DNA from: Streptomyces sp. ATexAB-D23
GTDB lineage: Bacteria > Actinomycetota > Actinomycetes > Streptomycetales > Streptomycetaceae
Length of the DNA: 64,000 nt
Direction of reading: 5' to 3'
Assembly (NCBI RefSeq): GCF_000373645.1
Contig: NZ_KB892046.1
Coordinates: 248,001-312,000 of the forward strand
Positions within the stretch are counted from its first letter, which is position 1. The number at the start of each line of letters is the position of its first letter. The notes below the pieces were generated by a model. The model was not told the DNA's origin. It made no database searches and saw only the letters and a list, made by a program, of their open reading frames with translations. The position numbers and the translations under genes are program-made. Positions 51,548 through 60,684 of the stretch are shown piece after piece.

Positions 51548-53161
51548 ATGACCCCGCGCACCACCGAATGGTGGCGTCACGCAGCCATCTACCAGGTCTA
51601 CCCGCGCAGTTTCGCCGACGGCAACGGCGACGGCACAGGCGACCTGGCCGGCGTGCGCTCCCGGCTGGGCTACCTCCAGCGCCTGGGCGTCGAGGCCATC
51701 TGGTTCTCCCCCTGGTACCTGACCCCCATGGCGGACGCCGGCTACGACGTCACCGACTTCCGCCGCATCGACCCCCGCTTCGGCACCCTCGCCGAAGCCG
51801 AGAAGCTCATCGGCGAAGCCCACGAGCTGGGCATCCGCATCATCGTCGACATCGTCCCCAACCACGTCTCGAACGAGCACGCCTGGTTCGAGGCGGCCCT
51901 CCAGTCCCCACCCGGCTCACCGGAACGCGACCTGTTCTGGTTCCGCGAGGGACGGGGCGAGCACGGCGAACTGCCGCCCAACGAGTGGCAGTCCATCTTC
52001 GGCGGCCCTGCCTGGACCCGTCTTCCCGACGGCCAGTGGTACCTGCACCTCTTCGCTCCCGAACAGCCCGACCTCAACTGGCGCAGCCCTCTCGTACGCG
52101 CCGAGTACGAGGATGTCCTGCGCTTCTGGTTCGACCGCGGCGTCGACGGCATCCGAGTCGACTCGGCCGCCATGTGCAGCAAGGACCCCGCGCTGCCCGA
52201 CTACGACCACAGCGTCTTCCCCCACCCCCATCCCTACGTCGACCTCGACGAGAACCACGACATCTACCGCGGCTGGCGCGCCGTGGCCGACTCCTACACC
52301 GAGCCCCGCGCACTGATCGGAGAGGTCTGGCTCGCCGACCCCGTCCGGTTCGCCCACTACCTGCGCCCCGACGAACTGCACACCGCGTTCAATTTCGACT
52401 TCCTCGGGTGCCGCTGGGACGCGGATGCCCTGCGCGCGTGCATCGACCAGACCCTCGCGGCCCACGCGGATGTGGGCGCCCCCAGCACCTGGGTGCTGTC
52501 CAACCACGACGTCACCCGGCACGTCACCCGCTACGGCCGCCCCGACACCAGCACCGCCGGCGGCATCCGCCAGTACAACCCGGTCGTCGACGAGGACCTC
52601 GGCCGCCACCGTGCCCGCGCTGCGGCTCTGCTCACCATGGCCCTCCCCGGAGCCGTCTACATCTACCAGGGCGACGAACTCGGCCTCCCGGAAGCCGAGG
52701 GCATCCCCGCGGACCGGCGCGACGACCCGATCTACCACCGCACGAACGGCGAGGACCCCGGCCGCGACGGCTGCCGCGTCCCGCTGCCGTGGAGCGGCGG
52801 CCAGGAGCCCTACGGATTCAGCCCCGATACGACGGCCGGCCCCTGGCTGCCCCAGCCGGCCTCGTGGGCACAGCTCAGTGTCGCCGCTCAGGAGAACGAC
52901 CCCGACTCCATGCTGAACCTCTACCGAAAGGCCCTCGCCCTGCGCGCGGCGGAACCCGCCCTCGGTGACGGACCGGTGAACTGGCTCGACTTCCCGCCGG
53001 GAGTCCTCGCCTTCACCCGCGGCGACGACTTCGCGTGCGTCGTCAACCTGTCCGCGACCCCGGCCGAACTCCCCGAGCATGTCCGGGTACTCATCACCTC
53101 TCACCCCCTCAGCGACGGACTCCTGCCGCCCGACAGCAGCGCCTGGCTCCGCACCGCCTGA
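51548..53161 (+). CDS. GH13 alpha-glucosidase / oligo-1,6-glucosidase-like
   Basis: 537 residues, no signal peptide. GH13 motifs: DIVPNHVS (region I), GIRVDSAAM with the nucleophile Asp (II), IGEVWLAD with the acid Glu (III), LSNHDVTRH with the transition-state Asp (IV). YQVYPRSFADGNGDGTGDLAG start and GAVYIYQGDELGLPE are typical of intracellular alpha-glucosidases. It would split the imported oligosaccharide to glucose. Confidence 0.88.
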   Translation: MTPRTTEWWRHAAIYQVYPRSFADGNGDGTGDLAGVRSRLGYLQRLGVEAIWFSPWYLTPMADAGYDVTDFRRIDPRFGTLAEAEKLIGEAHELGIRIIVDIVPNHVSNEHAWFEAALQSPPGSPERDLFWFREGRGEHGELPPNEWQSIFGGPAWTRLPDGQWYLHLFAPEQPDLNWRSPLVRAEYEDVLRFWFDRGVDGIRVDSAAMCSKDPALPDYDHSVFPHPHPYVDLDENHDIYRGWRAVADSYTEPRALIGEVWLADPVRFAHYLRPDELHTAFNFDFLGCRWDADALRACIDQTLAAHADVGAPSTWVLSNHDVTRHVTRYGRPDTSTAGGIRQYNPVVDEDLGRHRARAAALLTMALPGAVYIYQGDELGLPEAEGIPADRRDDPIYHRTNGEDPGRDGCRVPLPWSGGQEPYGFSPDTTAGPWLPQPASWAQLSVAAQENDPDSMLNLYRKALALRAAEPALGDGPVNWLDFPPGVLAFTRGDDFACVVNLSATPAELPEHVRVLITSHPLSDGLLPPDSSAWLRTA

Positions 53162-53279
53162 CCGTGCGGCGGACGGTGGGCTGTCCCGCACGGCCGGTAG
53201 CGTGATCACCTGCCGCATGGAACGTCCATGTGTCCGGCCGGCCGCACGAGGGCTTCCGGTGGCGAGCGAGAGGGCCGCG

Positions 53280-53690
53280 ATGAGCGAACCGACCAAGCCC
53301 GTAGTCGTGGTTCCGCAGGGCGCCGCGCCCACGGAGCCGGTGATCCGGGACCTCGTGGTCGGGGACGGTCCCGAGGCGCAGCCGGGCAGGGTGGTCCAGA
53401 TCCACTACGTGGGGGTCACGTTCGCGTCCGGGAGGGAGTTCGACTCCTCCTGGGAGGGCGACCGGCCGTTCAAGTTCGCCGTGGGCGGCGGCAAGGCCAT
53501 CAAGGGCCTCGACCGGGGCGTGAGGGGAATGAAGGCCGGGGGCCGGCGCGAGATCATCGTGCCCCCGCGTCTCGGCTACGGCAAGCAGTCACCCACCGCC
53601 TCGATCCCGCCGGGCTCGACCCTGGTCTTCGTCGTGGACCTGCTCACAGTGGTGGGCGGGCCCGGCGGAGCGGGGCCCGGCCGGGCCTGA
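53280..53690 (+). CDS. FKBP-type peptidyl-prolyl isomerase
   Basis: 136 residues from ATG. VVQIHYVGVTFASGREFDSSWEGDRPFKFAVGGGKAIKGLDRGVRGMKAGGRREIIVPP (in pieces), LGYGKQSPTASIPPGSTLVFVVDLL: a complete single FKBP domain with the Asp/Phe/Trp-Val-Ile-like pocket. Cytoplasmic; folds Xaa-Pro bonds. An in-frame extension upstream has no ribosome binding site. Confidence 0.9.
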   Translation: MSEPTKPVVVVPQGAAPTEPVIRDLVVGDGPEAQPGRVVQIHYVGVTFASGREFDSSWEGDRPFKFAVGGGKAIKGLDRGVRGMKAGGRREIIVPPRLGYGKQSPTASIPPGSTLVFVVDLLTVVGGPGGAGPGRA

Positions 53691-53820
53691 ACCCGGCGCG
53701 GTCGCCGGCTGCCTCCTCGTCGCCCTCCCACGAGCGTGCTCCTGGCGCGGTCCGCCGCTTCCGCGCACATCAGGAAGCCCACGGTACGGCCGGCGTTCGC
53801 GTCCCGGCGGGGGCTTCGCT

Positions 53821-54651
53821 TCAGCGGGCGTGCGTCTTCTCCGCCGGGGCGGGCTGCCAGCTGTAGCCGGGGACGACGAGACGGCCACCGGTGATGGGGT
53901 CCGGGATGATGACGGACGACAGCCCGAAGACCTCCTGGACCATGTCGGTGGTGACGACCTCGTCGGGCGCCCCCTCGGCGACGATGCGGCCGTCCTTCAT
54001 GGCGACCAGGTGGTCGGCGTAGCGGATGGCCTGGTTGAGGTCGTGGAGGACGGCGACGACCGTGCGTCCGCGTTCGAGGTTGAGACGGCGCACGAGGTCC
54101 AGGACTTCCACCTGGTGGGCGACGTCCAGGTACGTCGTGGGCTCGTCGAGCAGCAGCAGCTCGGTGTCCTGCGCCAGGGCCATGGCGATCCACACGCGCT
54201 GGCGCTGACCGCCGGACAGCTCGTCCACCGGCCGGTCGGCGAGGCCGGCCGTGTTCGTACGCTCCAGAGCATCCGCCACGGCGTGCTCGTCGGCTTCCGA
54301 CCACTGCTGCCACCACTTCTGGTGCGGCTGGCGGCCGCGTGCGACGAGGTCGGCGACGGTGATGCCGTCGGGCGGCGTGGGGGACTGCGGCAGGACACCG
54401 ATGGTCCGGGCGATCTGCTTGGCGGGGAAGCCGGTCAGTTCGCAACCGTCCAGCAGCACGGCGCCGCGCCGCGGCTTGAGGAGGCGGCCGAGCGCCCGCA
54501 GGAGGGTGGACTTGCCGCAGGCGTTGGGCCCGACGACGATGGTGACCTTGCCATCGGGTATCTCCAGGTCCAGGCCCTCGACGACGGTGCGGTCCTCGTA
54601 GGCCAGGGTCAGATCGTGCGCCGAGAGGCGGCTGGCGGACGGGCGGCTCAT
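53821..54651 (-). CDS. Iron-siderophore ABC importer ATPase
   Basis: 276 residues. Walker A VVGPNACGKSTLLRALG, Q-loop GVLPQSPTPP, signature ELSGGQRQRVWIAMAL, Walker B LLLLDEPTTYLDVAHQVEVLD, H-loop AVLHDLNQAIRYADHL: FecE/FepC type. The stop lies 130 bases from the FKBP gene, tail to tail. Four-base overlap with the permease. Confidence 0.9.
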   Translation of the reverse strand: MSRPSASRLSAHDLTLAYEDRTVVEGLDLEIPDGKVTIVVGPNACGKSTLLRALGRLLKPRRGAVLLDGCELTGFPAKQIARTIGVLPQSPTPPDGITVADLVARGRQPHQKWWQQWSEADEHAVADALERTNTAGLADRPVDELSGGQRQRVWIAMALAQDTELLLLDEPTTYLDVAHQVEVLDLVRRLNLERGRTVVAVLHDLNQAIRYADHLVAMKDGRIVAEGAPDEVVTTDMVQEVFGLSSVIIPDPITGGRLVVPGYSWQPAPAEKTHAR

Positions 54652-55727
54652 GACGCGGTGCCTCCGGAACGGCTGCGGGTACGGACGATGAGCCACATCA
54701 GGTACGGGGCACCCACCACGGCGGTGAGGACGCCGGTCGGCAGCTCGATCGGGGAGAACAGACGGCGGGCCAGCAGGTCCGCGACCACGACGATCAGCGC
54801 GCCCGCCAGCGCCGAGGACAGCAGCGGGGTCTGAGCGGTGCGGGTGAGCCGGCGCGCGATCTGCGGGGCGAGCAGTGCGACGAAGTCGACCGGTCCCACG
54901 GCGCCGGTGGCCACCGAGGCCAGGACCACGCCGAGCGCGGTCAGCCCGAGCCGGGACCGGCCCAGACGTACACCGAGCGAGGTCGCGGTGTCGTCGTCGA
55001 AGGACGCGCTGCGCTGTGCCCGCGCTGCCCATACGGCCGCCGGCACACCGACCAGGAGTACGAGGACGAGCGGTCCCGCCTCCTCGTAGCCACGGCTGTT
55101 GAGCGAGCCGGTCAGCCAGACCTTGGCCTGCTGGGCCACCAGATAGTCGCCCTTGGTCAGCAGCAGCTGGGTCAGCGAACCGAGCGCGACCGACACACCG
55201 ATGCCGACCAGCACGAAGCGTGAGGAGTGCAGCCCGCCGCGCCACGCGAACACGTACACGAACAGGGCCGCTGCCATGCCACCGGCGACGGAGACGTAGG
55301 GCAGCGCGTCGGCGGCGACGGCGTTGAAGCTGAGCGCGGCCACCGTGGCCGCCCCCGCCCCGTGTGTGACGCCGATGACGTCGGGGCTGGCCAGCGGGTT
55401 GCGGGCGACGGTCTGCACGAGCGCCCCCGCGACGCCGAACGCGGCCCCCGCGAGCAGCCCCACGACCAGCCGGGGCAGCCGCAGCGTGCCCACCACGAGT
55501 TCGTCGGGACTGGGGCGGCCGAACAGGACGCGGACGACCTCCGCCGGTGCGACGAACGATTCACCCACGCACAGGTACGCCACGACCGCGCAAGCGAGCA
55601 GCACCGTCAGGGTCACGGCGACGAGGACGGTCCGGCGGTGAACGAGGAAGCTCACGCGTCCGCGCCGCAGCACCGCGTGCCCGGCGGGGCGCAGGCGGGT
55701 GGTGGCGACGGCTTCGGAGTGGCTCAC
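54648..55727 (-). CDS. Iron-siderophore ABC importer permease (FecCD)
   Basis: 359 residues, about nine membrane helices; RLPRLVVGLLAGAAFGVAGALVQTVARNPLASPDVIGVTHGAG in pieces and GPVDFVALLAPQIARRLTR are FecCD signatures. Overlaps both neighbours by four bases. Confidence 0.9.
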   Translation of the reverse strand: MSHSEAVATTRLRPAGHAVLRRGRVSFLVHRRTVLVAVTLTVLLACAVVAYLCVGESFVAPAEVVRVLFGRPSPDELVVGTLRLPRLVVGLLAGAAFGVAGALVQTVARNPLASPDVIGVTHGAGAATVAALSFNAVAADALPYVSVAGGMAAALFVYVFAWRGGLHSSRFVLVGIGVSVALGSLTQLLLTKGDYLVAQQAKVWLTGSLNSRGYEEAGPLVLVLLVGVPAAVWAARAQRSASFDDDTATSLGVRLGRSRLGLTALGVVLASVATGAVGPVDFVALLAPQIARRLTRTAQTPLLSSALAGALIVVVADLLARRLFSPIELPTGVLTAVVGAPYLMWLIVRTRSRSGGTAS

Positions 55728-56731
55728 GCGGCCACCACCGATCGGCGCCGGACCAGCGCGATCAGGAACGGTACGCCGATCAGGGCGGTCATGACGGCCA
55801 CCGGTACCTCCGAGGGCGGAAAGAGGATCCGGCCGAGCACGTCGGAGCCGAGGATCATCACCGGGCCCAGCATGGCCGCCAGGGGCAGAACCCAGCGGTG
55901 GGCCGTGCCCACCAGCGCGCGGGCGATGTGCGGGACGGCCAGGCCGGTGAACGCGATCGGGCCGACCGAGGCCACCGCGGCGCCGGTGAGCACAGTCGCT
56001 CCGAGCGCCCCCAGCGCCCGCAGCAGCGCCACGTTGTTGCCGAGGTTCCGGGCGGCGTCGTCACCCAGCGCGAGGGCGTCCAGGCCCCGTGCCATCGCGG
56101 CGACCAGGACGATGCCGGCCAGGATGAACGGCCATACCTGGCCGATCACTTCGCCGTCACGCCCGCTGATCGAGCCGACCTGCCAGAAGCGGAACTCGTC
56201 GAGAGCGCGCGCGTTGGTGGTGGCGATCCCCGACACGAGCGAGGCGAGGAACGCGTTCATCGCCGCACCCGCGAGCGCGAGTTTGATCGGCGACGCCCCG
56301 CCCCGCCCGCCGCTGGCGACCGCGTACACACCGACCCCGGCCAGGGCCGCGCCGGCGAACGCGAACCACACGTAACCGCCCAGCGAGTGCACACCGAAGA
56401 ACGCGATGGCGGCCACCACGCCCACCGACGCGCCCTGGCTGACGCCGAGGATGCCCGGCTCCGCGATGGGGTTGCGGGTGATGCCCTGCATGACCGTCCC
56501 CGCGAGGGCGAGCGCGGCGCCCGCGAGGACACCGATGACCGTCCGGGGCACCCGCAGGGCCCGGACCACCTGGGCATCGTCGCTGCCGCCGCTGTGGAAC
56601 AGGGCCTGGAGCGCGTCGCCGGGCGCGATCTGGCGGCTGCCCACGGTGAGGCTCAGAAGGACGGCGGCCAGCAGCATCACCGCACCGGCCAGCAGCCAGC
56701 CCGCCCGCCGGCGGGGGTCAGGGACTGGCAT
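55724..56731 (-). CDS. Iron-siderophore ABC importer permease (FecCD)
   Basis: 335 residues; RVPRTVIGVLAGAALALAGTVMQGITRNPIAEPGILGVSQGAS in pieces, GPIAFTGLAVPHIARAL. Second subunit of the heterodimeric channel. Confidence 0.9.
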   Translation of the reverse strand: MPVPDPRRRAGWLLAGAVMLLAAVLLSLTVGSRQIAPGDALQALFHSGGSDDAQVVRALRVPRTVIGVLAGAALALAGTVMQGITRNPIAEPGILGVSQGASVGVVAAIAFFGVHSLGGYVWFAFAGAALAGVGVYAVASGGRGGASPIKLALAGAAMNAFLASLVSGIATTNARALDEFRFWQVGSISGRDGEVIGQVWPFILAGIVLVAAMARGLDALALGDDAARNLGNNVALLRALGALGATVLTGAAVASVGPIAFTGLAVPHIARALVGTAHRWVLPLAAMLGPVMILGSDVLGRILFPPSEVPVAVMTALIGVPFLIALVRRRSVVAA

Positions 56732-56786
56732 GCGCCGTACTCACTCTCTGTTCCACTCTTCCCGGTCCTCAAGCGATGCTCTGCCG

Positions 56787-57830
56787 TCAGTCCGTCAGGC
56801 GCTTCTGGAGGTCGTCGAGCACCTCGTCGGCGGCGGTGACGCCGAGACCCAGGTACCAGGTCTCGTCCGGCACGTCATAGGCGTGCCCGTCCTTGACCGC
56901 CTTCAGGTTCTTCCACAGGGGATTGGCCTGCGCCTTGCTCTTGTCGGTGGCCTTCGCCTCGCCGTAGACGCCCGTGAAGATGTAGTCGGCGTCGGCCTGG
57001 TCGATGTTCTCGGCGCTGACCTCGGCGGCCAGGTCCGCGATGTCCTGGTTCTTGGGGCGCGGGATGCCGACGTCCTTGAGGATCGTGCCGATGAACGAGG
57101 CGTTGGCGTAGAGCCGGATCACACCGTCGGGCAGATAGCGGACCATCGACACGGTCGGCTTGTCGGCCCCCAGCTTGTCCCCGAGGGCCTCGGCCTTCTT
57201 CTTGTACGAGGCGAGGTTCGCCTCGGCCTGCGCCGTCCTGTCCAGTGCCGCGGCGTTGAGGAGGTAGTTCTCCTTCCAGGTGAAGCCGGGGCGGATGGAG
57301 AAGACGGTGGGCGCGATCTTGGACAGCTCGTCGTAGGAGTTGGCGGCGCGCAGCTGGCTGCCCAGGATCAGGTCGGGCTTGAGCGCGGCGATGGCCTCCA
57401 GGTTGAGGCTGTTGATGGTGCCGATGTTCTTCGGCGAGCCCGCGTCCTTCTTGAGGTACGACGGGAGTTCCGGTGAACCCTCGGTCGGGGCGAGGCCGAC
57501 CGGCTTCACACCGAGCGAGACGACGTTGTCGAGCTCACCGACGTCCAGCACGACCACACGCTCGGGCCGCGCCTTGATCTCGGTGCTGCCCATGGCGTGC
57601 TTGACCGTGCGGGGCCACTGACCCGGCTCGGCGTCCGTGCCGAGCGCCGCGGTCTTCGCCGCCGCGTCACCGAAGTCCTTGCCGCCCTTGGCGACCGACT
57701 TCGAGTCCTTCGTCCCCGACCCCTGGGCGGATGAGCCGCTCCCCGAGGAATCGGCGCCGCACGCGGCCAGTGACAGTGCGGCGGCGACGGCGAGAGCGAC
57801 TGCGGCTGTACCGCGGCGCCGATGTGACAT
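56787..57830 (-). CDS. Iron-siderophore-binding lipoprotein
   Basis: 347 residues. Lipobox LAAC (Cys about 24), Ser/Gly-rich linker, then the TroA/FecB fold: RVVVLDVGELDNVVSLGVKPVG, LEAIAALKPDLILGSQLRAAN, PLWKNLKAVKDGHAYDV. First gene of the importer operon, behind the iron box. Confidence 0.9.
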   Translation of the reverse strand: MSHRRRGTAAVALAVAAALSLAACGADSSGSGSSAQGSGTKDSKSVAKGGKDFGDAAAKTAALGTDAEPGQWPRTVKHAMGSTEIKARPERVVVLDVGELDNVVSLGVKPVGLAPTEGSPELPSYLKKDAGSPKNIGTINSLNLEAIAALKPDLILGSQLRAANSYDELSKIAPTVFSIRPGFTWKENYLLNAAALDRTAQAEANLASYKKKAEALGDKLGADKPTVSMVRYLPDGVIRLYANASFIGTILKDVGIPRPKNQDIADLAAEVSAENIDQADADYIFTGVYGEAKATDKSKAQANPLWKNLKAVKDGHAYDVPDETWYLGLGVTAADEVLDDLQKRLTD

Positions 57831-57866
57831 GAGAGTGACCCCTAGCTGTGATTTACCTTTGAAGAT

Positions 57867-57886
57867 TTAGGCGAGGCTTACCTTAA
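57867..57886 (-). promoter_or_regulatory. Iron box (IdeR/DmdR1-type operator)
   Basis: TTAGGCGAGGCTTACCTTAA closely matches the actinobacterial iron-box consensus TTAGGTTAGGCTCACCTAA. 36 bases upstream of the binding-protein start, so iron-bound DmdR1 should repress the importer. Confidence 0.8.
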
Positions 57887-58016
57887 GCGAACGCTGTACA
57901 CGGCACGCAAGCGGGTGCGAAGCGGACTCGGGCCGACCGCGGCCCTGCTGTGCGGCAGGCCGGCAGTCGGCCCGGCGCGTCTTCCTGGAGGCGGCGGCCC
58001 TGTGCGGGAGCGGCCG

Positions 58017-59297
58017 TCACCGGGCCACTTCCTCCAGGGCGGCGGACACCCGGTCCGCGAGCGTGTGGATCTGCGCGTCCGTGTACCAGGCCCTGCTGTA
58101 GGTCAGGTCGACGGCCAGGCGGCCCTGGTAGCGGCCGACGACCGCGAAGAGCATGGGCACGTGACCGAGTGGGGCGAGGCGTACGTCGGTGATGCTCAGC
58201 CCGTCCGGTAGCTCCGGCTCGGTGATGATTCCCACGTTGGTGATGACCAGGCTGGGCGGGTGCTGGTCGAGCATGTAGGGGAAGGCGGCCAGCTCCATCG
58301 CCGCCGCCCCGCTGTCCAGATCGGCCTGTAGTCGGGCGGCCAGATCGTGTCCGACATCGACCGGGTCGGCGCGCTCGTCCACGTCCAGCCGGATGGAGGT
58401 GGTGGTCGCCGCCGACTGCAGGACCTCGGGAGACAGCGGCGGGGAGAGCCTGCGGCGCATGTCCACGGCTGTGGTGCACAGCAGCCGTGCCGGGCCGTCC
58501 GGCACGGGAAGCACGGAGCGCAGACTCGTCAGCAAGACGCCCGACACCAGGGAGTTGAGGGTGAGCGAGGCGTCCCGGGCCCGTTGGACCAGCCGCTCAC
58601 AGCGCTCGGGGGCGGCTTCGACGGGCACGATGCCGAAGCTCAGGTCGGGGCCCGGGCCGCCGTCGACAGAGGCGAGGGCCGGCAGCAGCGCCGGTGCGGC
58701 CTCGGCGTCCATGCGGGCGCGTTCGGCGACGAACTCGTGCAGTTGCCCGGGGGTGAAGAGGGCCCCGAGCACGTCGTCCAGTGCAGGCGGGAGCGCGGGC
58801 TCGACTCGCTCGGCGGGGAGCGGCCGGCCCGTGGACGACAGCCCGGTGTAGGCGGCCCAGAGGCTCCTGTGCACCGCCAGATAGCTCATCGCGTCGGCGA
58901 ACGCCCGCGGCAACGTCATCACCAACCGGTGCCCGCCGCGCCGAGGCAGCATCGTCAGCCGTAGCAGCGGTTCGCGGTCCCATGCCGGTGGGGTGCTCAC
59001 CTCCTCGTCGAAATCCGAAGCCCGCCCGAGTCCGGCGCCCGAGGCCGTCGTATCGATCCGGACGAACGGCGCGCTCCCGTCCTGGGAGAGGATCCTGCCA
59101 TCGAGCAGGGGGTAGCACTCCCGCAGCCGGTACAGCGCCTGAGCCAGAAGGACCTCGTCCGCTTCGCCCTCGACGTCGCAGTGCAGTACGAGCTGGACTC
59201 CCGCTGCGGCGATGGCAGCCTCGTGCGGTGCGAGGGGGCGCTCCATCAGGAGGTTCTCAGCGCCACCGGCAGCAAGTGCGGCTGATTGCTCGTTCAC
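58017..59297 (-). CDS. Condensation/PapA-like acyltransferase fold lacking the HHxxxDG motif
   Basis: 426 residues. Fold segments of the chloramphenicol-acetyltransferase/condensation superfamily: LAQALYRLRECYPLLDGRI near 60, TTAVDMRRRLSPPLS near 290 and SLVITNVGIITEP near 360. The catalytic position that should read HHxxxDG is LPRAFADA, so both His and the Gly are gone and acyl transfer by the usual chemistry is unlikely. The GTG at 59297 overlaps the stop of a 35-aa ORF and has no own ribosome binding site. Upstream of the siderophore importer on the same strand, 186 bases away, so a link with it is possible but unproven. Confidence 0.68.
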   Translation of the reverse strand: MNEQSAALAAGGAENLLMERPLAPHEAAIAAAGVQLVLHCDVEGEADEVLLAQALYRLRECYPLLDGRILSQDGSAPFVRIDTTASGAGLGRASDFDEEVSTPPAWDREPLLRLTMLPRRGGHRLVMTLPRAFADAMSYLAVHRSLWAAYTGLSSTGRPLPAERVEPALPPALDDVLGALFTPGQLHEFVAERARMDAEAAPALLPALASVDGGPGPDLSFGIVPVEAAPERCERLVQRARDASLTLNSLVSGVLLTSLRSVLPVPDGPARLLCTTAVDMRRRLSPPLSPEVLQSAATTTSIRLDVDERADPVDVGHDLAARLQADLDSGAAAMELAAFPYMLDQHPPSLVITNVGIITEPELPDGLSITDVRLAPLGHVPMLFAVVGRYQGRLAVDLTYSRAWYTDAQIHTLADRVSAALEEVAR

Positions 59298-59401
59298 CGG
59301 GACACCACATTTCCCGGACCGTGTCCGACATCGAGGAGCAGCACTCCCTCGCAGCGCGACGCGCTGCCTCCACCGGTGGCATCCTGCACGGTTACGGTCA
59401 T
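59294..59401 (-). CDS. 35-residue ORF translationally coupled to the condensation-like gene
   Basis: MTVTVQDATGGGSASRCEGV followed by LLLDVGHGPGNVVSR; GGAAGGACG eight bases upstream of the ATG. Its TGA shares bases with the GTG of the next gene (GTGA). Either a leader whose translation loads ribosomes onto the next gene or a small product in its own right; one Cys, no lanthipeptide-like Ser/Thr/Cys-rich core. The remaining gap 59402-59764 holds no further gene I can support. Confidence 0.5.
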   Translation of the reverse strand: MTVTVQDATGGGSASRCEGVLLLDVGHGPGNVVSR

Positions 59402-59764
59402 GGGACACGTCCTTCCGAGGTCCTGAGCCGGGCGCCCTCAGCCTGGGGGGAATCCTCCGGAAGCACCGTTGAACACCGCCTGAGGCACACGATCTGGTGA
59501 TCGCTTTCGAGCCATGGCCGCCGGGTGCCGCGACTGAGTGCCGCGACATCGAGGACGGATTCCTGGCCGCTGCGGGAGACGAATCGGCCGTGGCGGGAAC
59601 AGGGGGTCCGGGCGGGGCGGTTGCATGGACCGAGGGCCGGCGCCGCACGGGCGGGGAGCACGGAGACCGCGAGGTCGTCCGCCCGCCGGGCATCCGGACC
59701 CCACGATCGCGCGGCGCCCGCCGCGCACTCGGACTTTGACGTATTTCCGCAGGAGGACTGTGTC

Positions 59765-60598
59765 ATGAATGACCGGCCGTTGACGCTCATGGCAGTGCAC
59801 GCCCACCCCGACGACGAGGCGACCGGAACGGGAGGGATCCTCGCGCGGTACGCGGCGGAAGGAATCCGCACGGTTCTTGTGACATGTACCGACGGCGGTT
59901 GCGGTGACGGGCCGGGGGGCGTCAAGCCCGGCGAGCCCGGTCACGACCCGGCCGCCGTCGCCCGGATGCGGCGCGAGGAACTGGCGGCGAGCTGTGAAGT
60001 CCTGAAGGTCAGCGATCTGGAGATGCTGGACTACGCGGACTCGGGGATGGCCGGCTGGCCCGGCAACGACGCCCCCGGCTCCTTCTGGCAGACCCCCGTG
60101 GCGGAAGGCGCCGCCCGGCTCGCGGAGCTCATGCGCCACTACCGGCCCGATGTGGTCGTCACCTACGACGAGAACGGTTTCTACGGTCACCCCGACCACA
60201 TCCAGGCCAACCGCATCACGACGGCGGCGCTGGAGATGACCGACCTGACGCCGAAGGTGTACTGGACGACGGCACCGCGCTCGATGATGCAGCGCTTCGG
60301 GGAGACCATGCGCGAGTTCGGCGCGGACGTGCCCGAGCCGGATCCCGCCGAGGCGGCCGCGATGGCCGAGATCGGGCTCCCCGACGACGAGATCACCACA
60401 TGGGTGGACACCTCGGAGTTCAGCGGCCGGAAGTTCGACGCGCTGGCCGCGCACGCGAGTCAGGGGGAGAACATCTTCTTCCTCAAGATGGGCAAGGAGA
60501 GGTTCGGCGCGTTGATGGGCGTGGAGGCGTTCGTACGCGTCAAGGACACCACCGGAGCGGCCGTACCCGAGAACGACCTCTTCGCCGGACTGCGCTGA
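59765..60598 (+). CDS. Mca/MshB-like LmbE-family amidase (mycothiol pathway)
   Basis: 277 residues. AVHAHPDDEATGTGGILARYAAEG gives the zinc ligands HPDD, and NGFYGHPDHIQANRI the third His. VYWTTAPRSMMQRFG and AHASQGENIFFLKMG are typical of Mca/MshB-like actinobacterial members, which deacetylate GlcNAc-inositol or cleave mycothiol conjugates. Streptomyces have dedicated Mca and MshB elsewhere; this may be a third paralogue. GCAGGAGGA upstream. Confidence 0.82.
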   Translation: MNDRPLTLMAVHAHPDDEATGTGGILARYAAEGIRTVLVTCTDGGCGDGPGGVKPGEPGHDPAAVARMRREELAASCEVLKVSDLEMLDYADSGMAGWPGNDAPGSFWQTPVAEGAARLAELMRHYRPDVVVTYDENGFYGHPDHIQANRITTAALEMTDLTPKVYWTTAPRSMMQRFGETMREFGADVPEPDPAEAAAMAEIGLPDDEITTWVDTSEFSGRKFDALAAHASQGENIFFLKMGKERFGALMGVEAFVRVKDTTGAAVPENDLFAGLR

Positions 60599-60684
60599 CC
60601 GCCCGGCAGGATGCGACAGCCCCCGCCGGAACGATCCGGCGGGGCAGCGCGTCGCCGGTCGAGGCCGGCCAGGACACCGCGCCT

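Noticed and set aside
52146..52157. CGAGTCGACTCG in the GH13 gene as a ninth palindrome copy
   Set aside because: It shares only the 10-base centre, is in the host region and inside a conserved catalytic motif (RVDSAA), so codon choice explains it.
49263..53161. Long alternative plus- and minus-strand frames across the GH87-like and GH13 genes
   Set aside because: Arg/Pro/His-rich shadows of high-GC coding DNA; the reading frames with family motifs are those annotated.
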